Source of the DNA: Hyperoplus lanceolatus
Taxonomy: Eukaryota; Chordata; Actinopteri; Uranoscopiformes; Ammodytidae
DNA length: 64,000 nt
NCBI GenBank assembly: GCA_026929865.2
Contig: CM049402.1
Coordinates: forward strand, 28,517,501 to 28,581,500
Direction of reading: 5' to 3'
Shown here: piece by piece, positions 1-10,360 of the stretch
Layout: every line of letters starts with the position of its first letter
How positions within the stretch are numbered: position 1 is the first letter of the stretch
Translations under genes and position numbers: made by a program
The notes under the pieces: model-generated
Seen by the model: only the letters and a program-made list of their open reading frames with translations
Database searches by the model: none
Told to the model about the DNA's origin: nothing

Positions 1-1
1 C

Positions 2-803
2 ATGTCGGAGTCGTCAGCACGGTCAGCACCCCAAACCAGGTCTCTGAAAAATAAGAGGGTGAGGTCCGAACTGGAGGATGACTCTTCTGGTAAGTTTAAG
101 AATGTAATGCTATAGTAACGTTAGCTGGTTCTAGCTTGCTAGTTGTTTGCCTAGCTTACATTACTTTCTTTCAGAAGCTTTGGTGAGCTTCTTTTTTGAG
201 CTAACGTTTAGCTTACACTATCATAAAAACTGCAACTAAACGTATCTATTAACAGTTGTGTCATGCTAGCTTGTCAGGAAGGGGCAAAGTAATGCTGAAT
301 GGTTATTTCTGTGCTGACCCAGACGCTGCCCAAATTGTCCTAACTGCCAAACTGGGTCTACAGAAATATAAACATGAGCTGGCCAGGTATAAATTAGAAT
401 GCCAGGATGTAAAAATAAAAGACCTGACAACGGAGAGAGATTTCTTGAAGGGACAACTATCTGAATGAAAGAAAATATTTACTTTTTTCCAACAATTGTC
501 ACCATTACAGACTAAATTTACTTTGATACTGCACCCCTTTTTGCAGATTCCATATCCAAATCGCTTAAATGCTTAGTATAACCTGTCTGCTATCTGTCTA
601 ATTGTGATCAATGTTTCTTTGTGTTGTCTTTACACAGTAACAAGAAAGACCAGCCTGACTCAACCTTCCCCTGGGGCTCAAGTCCGTTGTCGTCTGACTC
701 CTCTGACTCCTCCTCAGACGATGGGAAGAGGAAGAGGCAGTATAACAGAAGTCAGCATTATACTGTTGCAGAGGGGGCCAGCAGAAGAAGGCTTTTTTTT
801 TAA
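2..803 (+). pseudogene. CCDC106-like coiled-coil gene remnant, three exons
   Basis: Three exon-like blocks read in order. Block one (2-89) starts with ATG, encodes a Ser/Arg-rich N terminus and ends at a GTAAGT donor (90). Block two (323-464) follows an AG acceptor, keeps the phase and encodes a charged helix ending in TTERDFLKGQLS. Block three starts after TTTACACAG near 638 and encodes a Ser/Asp-rich stretch followed by KRKRQ and GASRRR. The order of an ERDFL coiled coil, an acidic Ser tract and a basic GASRRR segment resembles coiled-coil domain-containing protein 106, which has many CCDC106-like copies in fish. The donor after block two reads ATGAAAG where GTGAAAG would be expected, and the frame stops in a T run right after GASRRR, so the conserved C-terminal domain is absent. 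I infer a broken copy, possibly carried by a mobile element. The family call rests on recalled motifs only. Confidence 0.5.
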
Positions 804-999
804 AATGATCTATTCTTGAATTGTATTACTTGATTTTATTTCAATACATTTTAAATTTTTAAGACTGACCAATTTTCTTACTATTTTGTTGACACAATCG
901 GGGAACGGTGGGACTTGAAAATATTCCCACTTCCAAAGTGGGGAATGACAAAACAAGTTTGAGAACCACTGGGTTAGCATCTATATAGTTGTATGTGGT

Positions 1000-1100
1000 T
1001 TTCTGCTTGTCCTATCTGCAACAGTATAATGCTGACTTCTGATACAGCAACGTCTCGCCCAAATTCCTCTAGTGAGGATTGCCATCTCCGTAAGGTTACA
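1000..1100 (-). pseudogene. Inverted partial copy of the CCDC106-like third exon
   Basis: Read on the minus strand, this stretch matches the end of the third exon of the gene fragment at 2-803: both contain the run encoding RSQHYTVA followed by a Ser-Arg-rich segment, and they share about 30 bases almost exactly. The flanks diverge. It is therefore a second, inverted and truncated copy about 250 bp downstream. Between them (861-980) lies AT-rich DNA ending in a phrase meaning nothing coding that I recognise. Confidence 0.5.
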
Positions 1101-1533
1101 GATTCAATATGCAGAAGCAACTCATACAACCCCACGTCGTTTTATATTGTTTTACCTACAACAGAGTTTTTTTTTTATTATTGTTTGATGGAAGTTTTTT
1201 TTGCTCTACTCGTTTAATTGTTTTGTTGTTCTTATTCATTTAATATTTTTAATTAATAGTCTTAATCATTGGACACTTGAATTGATGTCAGGCAGCATTT
1301 TTATTTTACAAAGGTATTTATTTTTTTACATTTAGTAAAATGTTGTTCATGAAAGTTCTGGGAAACAAAAAAACATGTTTACAATTGCACAGTTGTTAAG
1401 TGTTTTTTTTCTTTAAAAGTATGTTTTTGTGCTTCACCTCTGTAACATTGTATTTACATGTAGTTTTTTTTAATTCACATTGTATCCACCTTGACAAGAT
1501 ATAGTACTTATTAACTGTTAAAAAGTGTATGTT
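1101..1533. other. AT-rich spacer, nothing recognised
   Basis: The stretch is rich in T runs and contains no coding potential or repeat that I can name. It leads directly into the 78-bp array. Confidence 0.5.
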
Positions 1534-1808
1534 AAAGGATTTATTAACCTTAATAAGCACTGTTCTCGCTTTAGATCCAGTTCCTTCAAAATGCATTATT
1601 ACCTGTTTAATAAAGGACTTATTAACCTTAATAAACATTGTTCTCGCTTTAGATCCAGTACCTTCAAAATGCATTATTACCTGTTTAATAAAGGACTTAT
1701 TGGCCTTAATAAGCATTGTTCTCGCTTTAGATCCAGTACCTTCAAAATGCATTATTACCTGTTTAATAAAGGACTTATTGGCCTTAATAAGCATTGTTCT
1801 CGCTTTAG
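1534..1808 (+). repeat. 78-bp tandem repeat array, left part
   Basis: The motif AAAGGACTTATTAACC and its variants start at 1534, 1612, 1690 and 1768, a constant spacing of 78 bp. Units differ by a few substitutions, such as TTAACC against TTGGCC. The last unit breaks off at CTTTAG (1803-1808), exactly where the LINE begins, and the array resumes on the far side of the LINE at 7424. Confidence 0.93.
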
Positions 1809-2021
1809 GCAAGGCAAGGCAAGGCAAGGCAAGTTTATTTATATAGCACAATTCAGACACAAGGCCACTCAAAGTGCTTTACAGGGGCAAGATTAGAATA
1901 CATAAAACACATTATAAAACATTTAAAAGCGAATAAAAGAAGCAAAAAAAAAAATAATTAAAACTCGATTTAAAAACATTTAAGAGCAAATAAAAGAAGC
2001 AAATAAAATGAAAATTGCAGG

Positions 2022-5000
2022 TTAAAATGGAAACAAAAAAGTCTTCAGACTCGATTTAAAAGAACTGAGAGTTGCAGCAGACCTCAAGTTCTCTGGGAGT
2101 TTGTTCCAGAGATTTGGTGCATAATAACTAAAAGCTGCTTCTCCTTGTTTAGTCCTAACTCTGGGGACTGTAAGTAAACCTGTCCCAGACGACCTAAGGG
2201 CTCTGGACGGTTCATAACGTATCAGCATATCAGTAATGTATTTTGGCCCTAAACCATTTAGTGCTTTATAAACCAACATCAGTATTTTGAAATCAATTCT
2301 TTGAGTGACTGGAAGCCAGTGTAAAGACCTCAGAACTGGGGTAATGTGATCTACTTTTTTGGTCCTAGTGAGGACTCGGGCAGCAGCGTTCTGAATTAGC
2401 TGAAGCTGTCTGATAGATTTTTTTGGAAGGCCAGCAAGGACACAGTAGTCAAGTCTACTAAAGATAAATGCATGGACAAGTTTTTCTAAATCTTGCTGAG
2501 ACATAAGCCCTTTAATTCTTGATATGTTTTTTAGGTGGTAGTAGGCTGATATATTAATTCATTTTATGTGTTTCTTGAAATTCAAGTCGGAGTCTATAAC
2601 AACACCAAGATTTTTGGCTTGGGGTGTGGTTTCTAACATAATGGATGTAAGTTGTGCGCTGACTTTTAATTGTTCATCTTTGGCACCAAAGACAATTACT
2701 TCAGTTGTATCGTTGTTTAATTGAAGGAAATTTTGGCACATCCAATCATTGATTTGTTCAATGCACTTACTCAGTGCCTGTATCGGACTGTAGTCTCCTG
2801 GTGATATGGTTATGTAAATTTGTGTGTCGTCTGCATAATTATGGTAGCATAATTTGTTCTTATTCATAATCTGAGCTAGTGGGAGCATGTAGATGTTAAA
2901 TAGAAGAGGGCCAAGAATGGAACCTTGGGGGACCCCGCATTCAATATTTGTCCGCTCAGATGTGAAATTGCCTATTGACACATAGTAGTCTCTATCCTTT
3001 AAGTAAGATTCAAACCAGCTTAGTACAGTTCCAGAAAGTCCAACCCAGTTTGCTAGTCGATCTAGTAATATGCTGTGGTCAACTGTGTCAAAAGCGGCAC
3101 TGAGATCCAGTAAAACTAAGACAGAACTTTTGCCACTGTCTGTGTTTAAGTGGATGTCATTGAGGACCTTAACCAGAGCAGTCTCAGTGCTGTGGTGTTG
3201 TCGAAATCCTGACTGGAAGACATCAAAGCAGTTATTCATTGCTAAGTAGTTATTTAGCTGTTGATAAACAGCTTTTTCAATGATTTTACTTAAAAATGGT
3301 AGGTTAGATATGGGCCTATAATTTTTCATGAGTGATGTATCTAGATTGTTCTTTTTTAGGAGTGGCTCGATGACTGCTGTTTTCAGGGCCTGTGGGAATA
3401 CACCTGTCTGAAGGGATATGTTGACAATTTGTAGAACATCTGAGGCCATACAGCTAAAAACTGTTTTAAAGAAGCCTGTGGGCAGAATGTCAAGGCAACA
3501 GGATGAGGAGTTCAGGTGTTGTATAATGTCCTCCAGGTTTTTGTGGTTTATAAGATACAATTCTGTCATTGCATTTGAATTGATTTTAAGAGGGAACACA
3601 TATGTTGAACTTGGTATTGATGCAGTGACAGCTTGTCTAATTTTGTGAATTTTCTCGGTAAAGAAGGAGGCAAATTCATTGCAGGCCCTCGTGGAAAGAT
3701 GCTCAGACGCTACTGGCACAGGAGGGTTTGTTAATCTGTCGACAGTAGCAAACAGGGCACGTGCATTGTTGTTGTTTTTGGTGATGATGTCAGAAAAGAA
3801 AGAATGCCTTGCATTTCTCAGTTCTGAGTTAAATGTGCACAGTTTCTCTTTGAAGATGTCATAATGAACCTGGAGATTTGTTTTTCGCCACCTGCGTTCT
3901 GCTTTACGGCACTCTCTTCTTTCTATTCTGACCTGCGGGGCATTTCTCCAAGGAGATCTTTTCTTACCAGAGACAACCTTCATCTTAGTGGGCGCAATAG
4001 CATCTATAACACTTGTAAGTTTGCCGTTAAAGTTGTCTAAGAGCTCCTTAACTGAGTTACAGGGGAGGGGTGGTATCGAAGAAAATGCTTGAATGAATGT
4101 TTCACTGGTATTTTCTGTAATATACCGCTTTTTGATTACTTTTGATTGATCAATTGTGTGCATAGACATTTTACTCTCAAAAAATAAACAGGAATGGTCC
4201 GTGAGGGGACCCATATCTGCCACTGTTATGTCTGAAATGTTCATTCCTCTGGAAATGATAAGGTCCAGCGTGTGCCCTTTGTTATGAGTTGGTTTGTCAA
4301 CATGCTGATTTAGTCCAAAGTTGTCAAGGACACAGCACAGTTCTTTCGCACATCTGTCCTCTGGTTTGTCAGTATGAATATTGAAATCTCCGACGATTAA
4401 TACACAGTCAAGCTCAGTACATATTACAGACAGCAGTTCAGTAAGTTCATCAAAAAAGCTTGAATTGTATTGTGGTGGCCGGTAGATATTGATGAAAATA
4501 GCTCTAGAGGCTGAATTTAACTGTAGAGCCACATACTCAAATAAAAATTTCCATAAGACATCTTTTTGCATTGTAGAGATTCTTTAAACAGAATAGCAAG
4601 CCCCCCTCCTTTTTATGCACTCTGGATTCACTCACAAAATTGTAATTTGCGGGGTCGGACTCTATTAGGCCTTTCACACCAAAATGAACCAAGAGTCAGT
4701 TCCAGGCTGGTGCTGGGGTCAGTTCAAAACTGGTTACAGCCTTATCCCAGTTGTGAACCGGTTGGTTTCACATCGACCGGAGACAGCCATGGAGCCGGCA
4801 AGAGAGCAACGTCATGACGTCACTGTAAACGTGTGTGTACGTCGCCCGACGCCGCTGCTCTTGTGGCTAACGCTAAAGCTACCGCTAGCTTTAAGCACAA
4901 CAACAGCGGCGAATACGTCTTATTTTTACACGTGTTAGCTCTCGCTTTGCTTTCTTTACCAAACAGGACCCATACAGCGTATTCTCGCCGGTCAATTTGA

Positions 5001-5604
5001 TCGCTACGTTCGGTAATTATGTTATGTTTACGTCTCGTAGTAGCGGTGTTTTTAAACATGGCGGGCATGAGGTTTTAGTTGGTCTGGTTGGTCAGGATAA
5101 TCCCTCCCCCGGCCGCTGGCGCAAGCGGTTCACTTCAAACCCTGCTCAATCCTGGGGTATGAGTTGAACCGGTTTTTACGGCCCGGAGCAGGCTCTCTGG
5201 CGGTGTGAAACCAAAACACTGGCTCTAACTCCGAACTAGCCCAGAACTAGCACCGATTTTGCGGCGGTGTGAAAGGCCTATATGAGAACAGCTGAGCTGT
5301 TATCTTGGTCTAACCAAGTTTCAGTTAAAAACATAACATTAAGATTGTGCCTAGTAATAAGATCATTAATTAAAAATGTTTTACCTGCCAAGGATCTGAT
5401 GTGTAATAAAGCTAAATTTAGTGTGTTCGAAGCATTGTCAGCCCGATTTATTTCAGCACACTGTGGCTGAAGAGGAATGCTTATCAGATTTGATACATTT
5501 ACAGGATTCAAGAGTTTCCTGTTACTTGAGATACACTTTGAGTAACAGGGCCCCAGCTTATCCTGTGAGTCGTAGGCGTTAACTATGTAGCTGCGGCCCG
5601 GCAC
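2022..5604 (-). pseudogene. LINE ORF2: AP endonuclease and reverse transcriptase, broken
   Basis: ORF2 would nick genomic DNA and copy the LINE RNA into it. The N-terminal piece (5604-5284) holds the start of the endonuclease fold and a TETWLD motif. After the inserted element the endonuclease continues (4665-4572), and past a frameshift near 4570 it shows VGDFN and the catalytic TDHS motif. The RT core shows LLDLSAAFDTV, GVPQGSILGPLLF and the active site NYADDTQIY. A TGA at 2559-2561 interrupts the frame after FKKHIK, and the C-terminal domain continues in the same frame to 2022, with LDYCVLAGLP and LHWLPV motifs typical of L2/CR1 elements. The damage is therefore one insertion, one frameshift and one stop in an otherwise well preserved protein, suggesting moderate age. 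Confidence 0.93.
4666..5280. mobile_element. 615-bp inverted-repeat element (MITE) inside LINE ORF2
   Basis: The element begins TAGGCCTTTCACACC and ends GGTGTGAAAGGCCTA, a perfect 15-bp terminal inverted repeat. It is flanked by TAT on both sides (4663-4665 and 5281-5283). Removing it together with one TAT rejoins the endonuclease frame of the LINE, confirming the borders. It has no transposase, so it is non-autonomous. A 3-bp duplication fits the PIF/Harbinger superfamily, although TWA is the usual target; other superfamilies remain possible. Confidence 0.88.
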
Positions 5605-5754
5605 ATATCAACAAGTGCTGACATCATCAGTCTCCCTAGCCTGATGATGATGACGTCGCGGTGGGATCGGAGGGCGTGGAGGGGTGAAGAGCCGGGCACT
5701 GTGGCTTAGGTTGGCGAGTTGAGGGGGACGTTGACTGCTGGGGGTACATATGAT

Positions 5755-7135
5755 TTATTTAAATCCCAGATCAGGAGAGGATGGAGAAAGGGTGGTTGTA
5801 GGAGAGAAACGAGGAGAGAGAGGTCGGCTTGGTGATGACCTGCGGGATCCAGGGGAGACGGGGATGGGTGTCATCTGGGGTTGGGTCTGGGGTCTGGGGA
5901 TGGGTGTCATCTGGGGTTGGGTCTGGGGTCTGGGGATGGGTGTCTCCTGGTCTGAGCTGTCATCTGGGGCCGGCAGTTGTCCTTCGGCGCTGCTGCTACG
6001 CTGTGTTATCTTCTCCTCCTGGGCCTTGTCCTTGGCACGAACAGATTGGTGACGTAGGACGTACATCACGTTGGATGTGAATAGTTTGACTCCAGCCTTA
6101 TTTAGACAAAGTCCATCTGTCTTAAAAAGCTGTTTGTGGTTCCAGAAAATATTAAAATTGTCAATAAAATGCACTGAGTGGTCAGGGCACACAGTTGAAA
6201 GCCATGTGTTCAGTGCTAACAGTCTAGTGAATCGCTCAGGTCCTCTTCTGATTGGTGGCAGAGGACCACTGATAAACACCTCAGCATTCAGTGAGCTGAC
6301 CATGTTCAGGATATTCTTAAAGTCCTGTTTCAACATTTCAGACTCTTGTCTTACAATATCATTTGACCCGATGTGCAGAATGATGTTCTTTACAGTTGTG
6401 TGCAGCTGCAATTTCCAGGATTCTCTCTTCTAGGTCCGACACCATATCATTGGGAAAGCAGAGTACTTTGGTATCAACACTAAACATGCTTTTCATATCT
6501 CTAACAGAAACGTCTCCAGCAATCAGATTTGCAGGCTCGGTCGTTAGCTTGGTTAGCCCGGTTGTTAGCTCTCTCTGTGGCTCTTGGCTTTCGGGCCTTA
6601 CCTTGTTGTGTGAAGGCGCTATGCTATCTTGGTCATCAGAGGGAAATCCAGGGACTTGCATCAGTGGAGTAAACCGGTTCGACACTTGCACACTTGTTTG
6701 CTGTGGAAGTTTGTTGTTGTTACCTCTCCCCCTTGCAGTAATCCATTGCTGCGGCCTCCGAGGCGCGGGGGTTGAGGAGGCACCGTGCCTGAGTGATAAC
6801 GCAGGCCAGCCATCCAGATCAGTCATCTCATGGTGCTCGGCCCTGCAGGTTATCCGTCCTCCCTGTTCCAATCTCTTTGGCCTTCCACGAAGACGATTCC
6901 AAGGAGGGTTATCACTAACCTGGACACAGCCCTTTTGTTTCTTCATAGCCTTGTCGGTGCTAGTTAGCTGTGCGTTAGCTCGATCTTGTCCACTGTTTAA
7001 AGTCACTGGTAGAGTGTTGTCGTTCCCACATAGTCCATTCACTTCAATGTTCATTTCTATTCGATTAATTTTTGTTTCCAGTGCTGTAATCCTCTGTAGG
7101 AGTGTTTGATAGTCCTTGTTAGATAAGGGAGGCAT
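5755..7135 (-). pseudogene. LINE ORF1 with SGNH-esterase-like domain
   Basis: ORF1 proteins of L2/CR1 LINEs bind element RNA, and many carry an esterase of the SGNH hydrolase type. This copy starts at MPPLSN (7135), has a short helical stretch with ALETKINRIE that could be a coiled coil, then a Gln/Pro-rich middle. Near 6395-6410 a one-base frameshift separates the N-terminal half from the esterase half, where the block HIGSND and a later LNKAGVKLF segment match the SGNH pattern. The C-terminal tail holds a 12-residue duplication (TPIPRPQTQPQM) and a Ser/Pro-rich end. ORF2 begins about 150 bp further on. The esterase assignment rests on these motifs only; the nucleophile block is not clear. 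Confidence 0.75.
5861..5940 (-). repeat. 36-bp in-frame tandem duplication in LINE ORF1
   Basis: Two exact 36-bp units (5861-5896 and 5897-5932) and the start of a third encode TPIPRPQTQPQM repeats. Because 36 is divisible by three, the duplication preserves the reading frame of the ORF1 tail. Confidence 0.9.
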
Positions 7136-7417
7136 CTTGCTGCTAATTAGCTTTAGCTTAGCGCCTCGCTTCCAGTCACCACAGGCTTGTCCTGTTGTTA
7201 GGCCCCCCCTCACGTTCTATTGAGAAGGTCATAAAAGTGTCCAAAAATGCCTGCAGTATCTATAAAAGTAAAACTATATTACAGTCCCTTTGATCTGTAT
7301 CCAGGAGCTGCTGCTAAATTTATTATCGAGGAAAAATAAGAATGTAAGCAAAAAGTGCAAGAGGAGGAGAGAGCAAGCAGAAAAGTGTCTGCACAGTAGG
7401 AAAGCAGGAAGCAAGCC
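7136..7417 (-). promoter_or_regulatory. LINE 5' untranslated region
   Basis: The segment lies between the ORF1 start and the upstream target duplication CTTTAG (7418-7423). It should contain the internal promoter of the LINE, but I see no specific motif that proves this. Confidence 0.55.
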
Positions 7418-7423
7418 CTTTAG

Positions 7424-7568
7424 ATCAGGTACCTTCAAAATGCATTATTACCTGTTTAATAAAGGACTTATTGGCCTTAATAAGCATTGTTCTTAGAGCA
7501 TAGAAATGCATTATTACCTGTTTAATAAAGGACTTATTAACCTTAATAAGCATCGTTCTTAGAACATA
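7424..7568 (+). repeat. 78-bp tandem array, right part
   Basis: The array resumes at ATCAGGTACCTTC, matching the ATCCAGTACCTTC that follows CTTTAG inside the left units. About two units follow, the second missing part of the unit and joined through TTCTTAGAGCATAG. Confidence 0.88.
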
Positions 7569-8070
7569 GTTAACTGCTAATAAACAAATAATAAAGGTGT
7601 GTTCACCTTCATAAAGCAACAAACAATGCTTAGTAAAGGTTTAACTATGACATAATAGGTAAGTTAGTAAGACTCAATACATGGGTTTGTAACGCTTTTA
7701 TTAACAGCTATCTGAATCTCATGAGACTTTCATTAATGCTATTAAGCAATCAATAAATAGTTAAGAAGTTTCTCATAAGTGCTTATAAAAGTCGTATAAT
7801 CACACAGTAAACATGTTTATTGTGTTATTATTAACACTTAAATATAGTCTTATTAACACAAACTGATGTTAATAAGCATCTTATAAGGTCCTTATTACCT
7901 ATTAACTAAGGCTTATAACAATAACCTTAATATAAAGCGTTACCCAGAAAGGTAGTATAATAGGATATCTTTAACATCTAATTTCTTTATAATGCCACAA
8001 CTGTATTGGCAAACCATGAATTGTATTCACTACTGATTGGTTAGAGCAAGACAAAACGATATTTACATAT
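7569..8070. other. AT-rich spacer, possible DNA-transposon end near 7945
   Basis: The DNA is built of variants of TTATTAA and TAATAAG words like those in the 78-bp array, ending in TATAAAGCGTTACCC near 7930-7946. Such ends occur in fish inverted-repeat elements, but I found no matching opposite end, so an element is only suspected. Confidence 0.3.
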
Positions 8071-8325
8071 GTAACTACGGTTCTATGAGTTCCGGATGAC
8101 CGCAAGAGGCGGTGCTTCCAGCACTGGATGTTCCATCGCGCGCATGCGCAGGTCGAGACCTTTATACCAACAAAGTCACTTGTGACACCTGGGTGAGCCG
8201 GGAATGTCTATATCTTCCGGAAGTCACCAGAGGTTCTGTTCCAACTGGATCTTCTCGTGGTGTCTGAGAAGTCTGAGTGACAGAGAACTCTGGCGCTCAT
8301 CCGGAACTCATAGAACCGTAGTTAC
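8071..8325. repeat. DIRS terminal block with perfect 29-bp inverted repeat
   Basis: The sequence at 8071-8099 (GTAACTACGGTTC... to ...CCGGATGA) is the exact reverse complement of 8297-8325, so the terminal block can fold back on itself. Within it, 8079-8242 is also the inverse of the distal repeat at 14831-14995. Immediately outward of 8325 the partly palindromic TTACGTAAC introduces a second copy of the GACCGCCAGAGGCGGTGC motif (8360). Confidence 0.9.
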
Positions 8326-8464
8326 TTACGTAACTATCGTTCTATTTCGTTCCTACTGACCGCCAGAGGCGGTGCTTACAGCACTGGATGACTTATACCA
8401 AAAAGGTCACAAAAGAGTACTCATCAATTAAGGGCTTGCAGCCATCAACAAGACAGCTGTCATC

Positions 8465-9448
8465 CCACAGGATGAGGTGCAGCAACATTTACTCTGTAGA
8501 GCCGCACAACGTACATGATGAAGACCATGTAGCCGTGGCGCAAATGTCCTGCAGTGAAATCCTCTTCAAGGCAGCCCATGATGTAGCCATACTCCTGGTA
8601 GAGTGGCACTCAACGGCCAAGGCACGGGGAGCCCCTGTGCTCTATATGCATTCAAGACCACATCCAAAAGTCAGTGGGAGTGTCTCTGTTTGGACAGGGC
8701 AGACCCCTTCCTGCAGCTCCCATAGCAGACAAAGAGGTATTTGTCTTACGCAAGCTGGTTGTTGCCACAACCTATGCCCTAAGCGCCCGCACCGGGCACA
8801 GTGGGTCTGACATTCTTCCTGCACCCCCTGGTGAGCCCAGGGGATTGAAAGCAGCCAAATCGATCAATTGGTTTACATGGTGGGGACACAATCGTTTGGA
8901 TAGGAAGGATGGATTTGGCGAGAGCACCACTCCTGACCCTTCTGCATGCCAGAGCAAGCACGCCTGGCTCACTGACGAGGCATGGAGTTCACCGACCGAT
9001 TGCAGTCGCAATGGCAAGGAGGAATGCCGTCTTCATAGACAGCCGCGTCAGGTCTGCCTGACTCAGCGGCCCAAATGGGGGTAGACCTAAGGCCCTCAGG
9101 ACTACTTGTAAGTCCCATGATGGTGCCCTCAGGGGTCATGGTGGCTGAATGAAGCCTCTGGCCTCCCTTCAGAAACTGCCTGACTAGGTAGTGGGACCCT
9201 ACCGTCTGGTTATCCACCCCTGCATGTGCGGCCGATATCGCAGCCACATAGACGCACAGGGTGGAAGCAGCTCTCCTGCTGCCCAACACAGACGGCAGAA
9301 AGTGTAGTATCACTATCACTGAGCAAGTCCATGGGACTTCGCCATGTGCCATGCACCACATGAAAACAACGTCCACCTGTTTGCATAGCGCCATGTACTG
9401 GAGAGTGCCCCTGAAGTTAAAAAGGTATGGACCTCTGACTGGTCGCAA
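8465..9448 (-). pseudogene. DIRS tyrosine recombinase remnant
   Basis: This enzyme would insert the circular DIRS cDNA by cutting and rejoining DNA through a covalent tyrosine link. The N-terminal part shows the GRAAST-like SRRAASTLCVYVAAIS and the GVDNQTVGSH segment; next comes SVGELHASSVSQACL, equivalent to the family KRVGDLHALSV block, then DPLCPVRALRAY. The catalytic HxxR block appears as CHSTRSMATSWAAL, followed by LQDICATATWSS. In a shifted frame the stretch VRLYRVNVAAPHP carries the expected catalytic tyrosine. At least three frame changes and a stop separate these blocks, so it is not functional. The family call is strong because the blocks occur in the right order over almost 1 kb. 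Confidence 0.85.
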
Positions 9449-9452
9449 TACG

Positions 9453-9900
9453 TCAACAGTGGGTCCTGGCTACCAGGAGCCCCACGCACAGCTGCAGGCG
9501 CCCCGATTTCAGGTGCCACATGTGTCCGCCTACCTGAGAGAGAGGTCCTGTCTCCCTGGAAGGCACCAAGGCTCTCCTAGAGGAGTTTAGTAACGCTGGG
9601 ATCCATGGCCTTCCTGGCCAATGTGGAGCCACCAAACGTAGGCTGTAACTGCAATGCTGGACCCCATCCAGTGTTGTCAGTAACAAAAGAATTGTAGGAA
9701 ATGCATAAAGCAGGCTGACTAGCCAAGCATTAGCCAGAGCATCCTGCATTAGGGGACTGGTCCTCTCCATTTAGGAGAACCCAGGGGGACAGTGGGTCAT
9801 CTCTTCGAAAGCAAAGAGATATGCCACTGCCCTGCCATACTTGTCCCAATCATGCCCACCACCTCCGGATGGAGTCTCCACTCCCCGGGGGTGGCCCTTT
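9453..9900 (-). pseudogene. DIRS RNase H / connection region remnant
   Basis: The translated minus strand reads LLYAFPTILLLLTTL, then SLRLVAPHWPGRPW and GPLSQVGGHMWHL. In DIRS elements the YAFPP and LVAPHWP motifs lie between RNase H and the recombinase, which is the position found here. The upstream part (about 9780-9900) contains THCPPGFS-like traces of the end of RNase H, in another frame. Confidence 0.8.
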
Positions 9901-9952
9901 TCTATCGCTGTGTTCCGGACACCTGGAACCTGGACAGCTTAGATAATGATAA

Positions 9953-10360
9953 TTAGATAATGCTGAGGTCAGCATACTTATCAGTCGAAGGAAGAGGCTG
10001 TACTCCAGCAGCCTCCATTGCATGAAGTGCTGTAGTAGCTGCTGAACGGTAGCTACGCGCTACGGAGAAAGGCAGGCTCGCATGGCCGCCGAGTCGAGCA
10101 CCAGCTGAGCTGTAATGGTGGCAGGGATGCTGCCACACACTGTTAATATACGCAGAGCCAGCGACGGCCCAAACGGAAGAACCCTGAAATGGTACACCTT
10201 GCCCAGAAATGCAAAGGGGAGGACCACCTGTGACATTGGGCAGTAGGGACTTGAAAGTAGCATCTTTCAGGGCTATGACACAACCCAGTACGCCTGAGCG
10301 ATGGACTGGAGGACCCCTGCAACACGCAGCATGGGGAAAGGAAGAATCGTGAGGCACTGA
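9953..10360 (-). pseudogene. DIRS reverse transcriptase remnant
   Basis: The RT would copy element RNA into DNA. In the minus frames I read IALKDATF, corresponding to the family LDLKDAYF active-site block, then the LPFAFLGKVYHFRVLPFG segment matching the FAFEGRAY and VLPFGLSLSP blocks. Both occur in the expected order but in different frames. The YLDDW active-site block expected near 9960-9990 is no longer readable. The gene lies just upstream of the RNase H/connection remnant, as in intact DIRS elements. Confidence 0.78.

Larger units (their letters stand above)
1809..7417 (-). mobile_element. Nearly full-length L2/CR1-type LINE with (GGCAA)n tail
   Basis: A minus-strand non-LTR retrotransposon. 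The 3' end lies at the low coordinate and carries GGCAA pentamers followed by the TTTATTTATATAGCAC tail common in fish LINEs. Two reading frames follow in order from the 5' end: an ORF1 with an esterase-like half (5755-7135) and an ORF2 with endonuclease and reverse transcriptase (2022-5604). Both flanks carry CTTTAG (1803-1808 and 7418-7423), and the interrupted 78-bp array continues in register after it, so both insertion ends are well defined. Without the 615-bp element at 4666-5280 it would be about 5.0 kb, which fits a full-length member. It is now inactive because of frameshifts, a stop codon and the insertion. The clade (L2 or a close CR1 relative) is inferred from RT motifs and the esterase-type ORF1. 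Confidence 0.92.

Noticed and set aside
1396-1896. Frames of 105-158 codons with internal protein repeats
   Set aside because: They read through the 78-bp tandem array in several frames on both strands. The unit length is divisible by three, which keeps frames open without selection.
8388-9590. Plus-strand frames of up to 140 codons
   Set aside because: They are antisense shadows of the DIRS tyrosine recombinase and connection region, whose motifs read on the minus strand.
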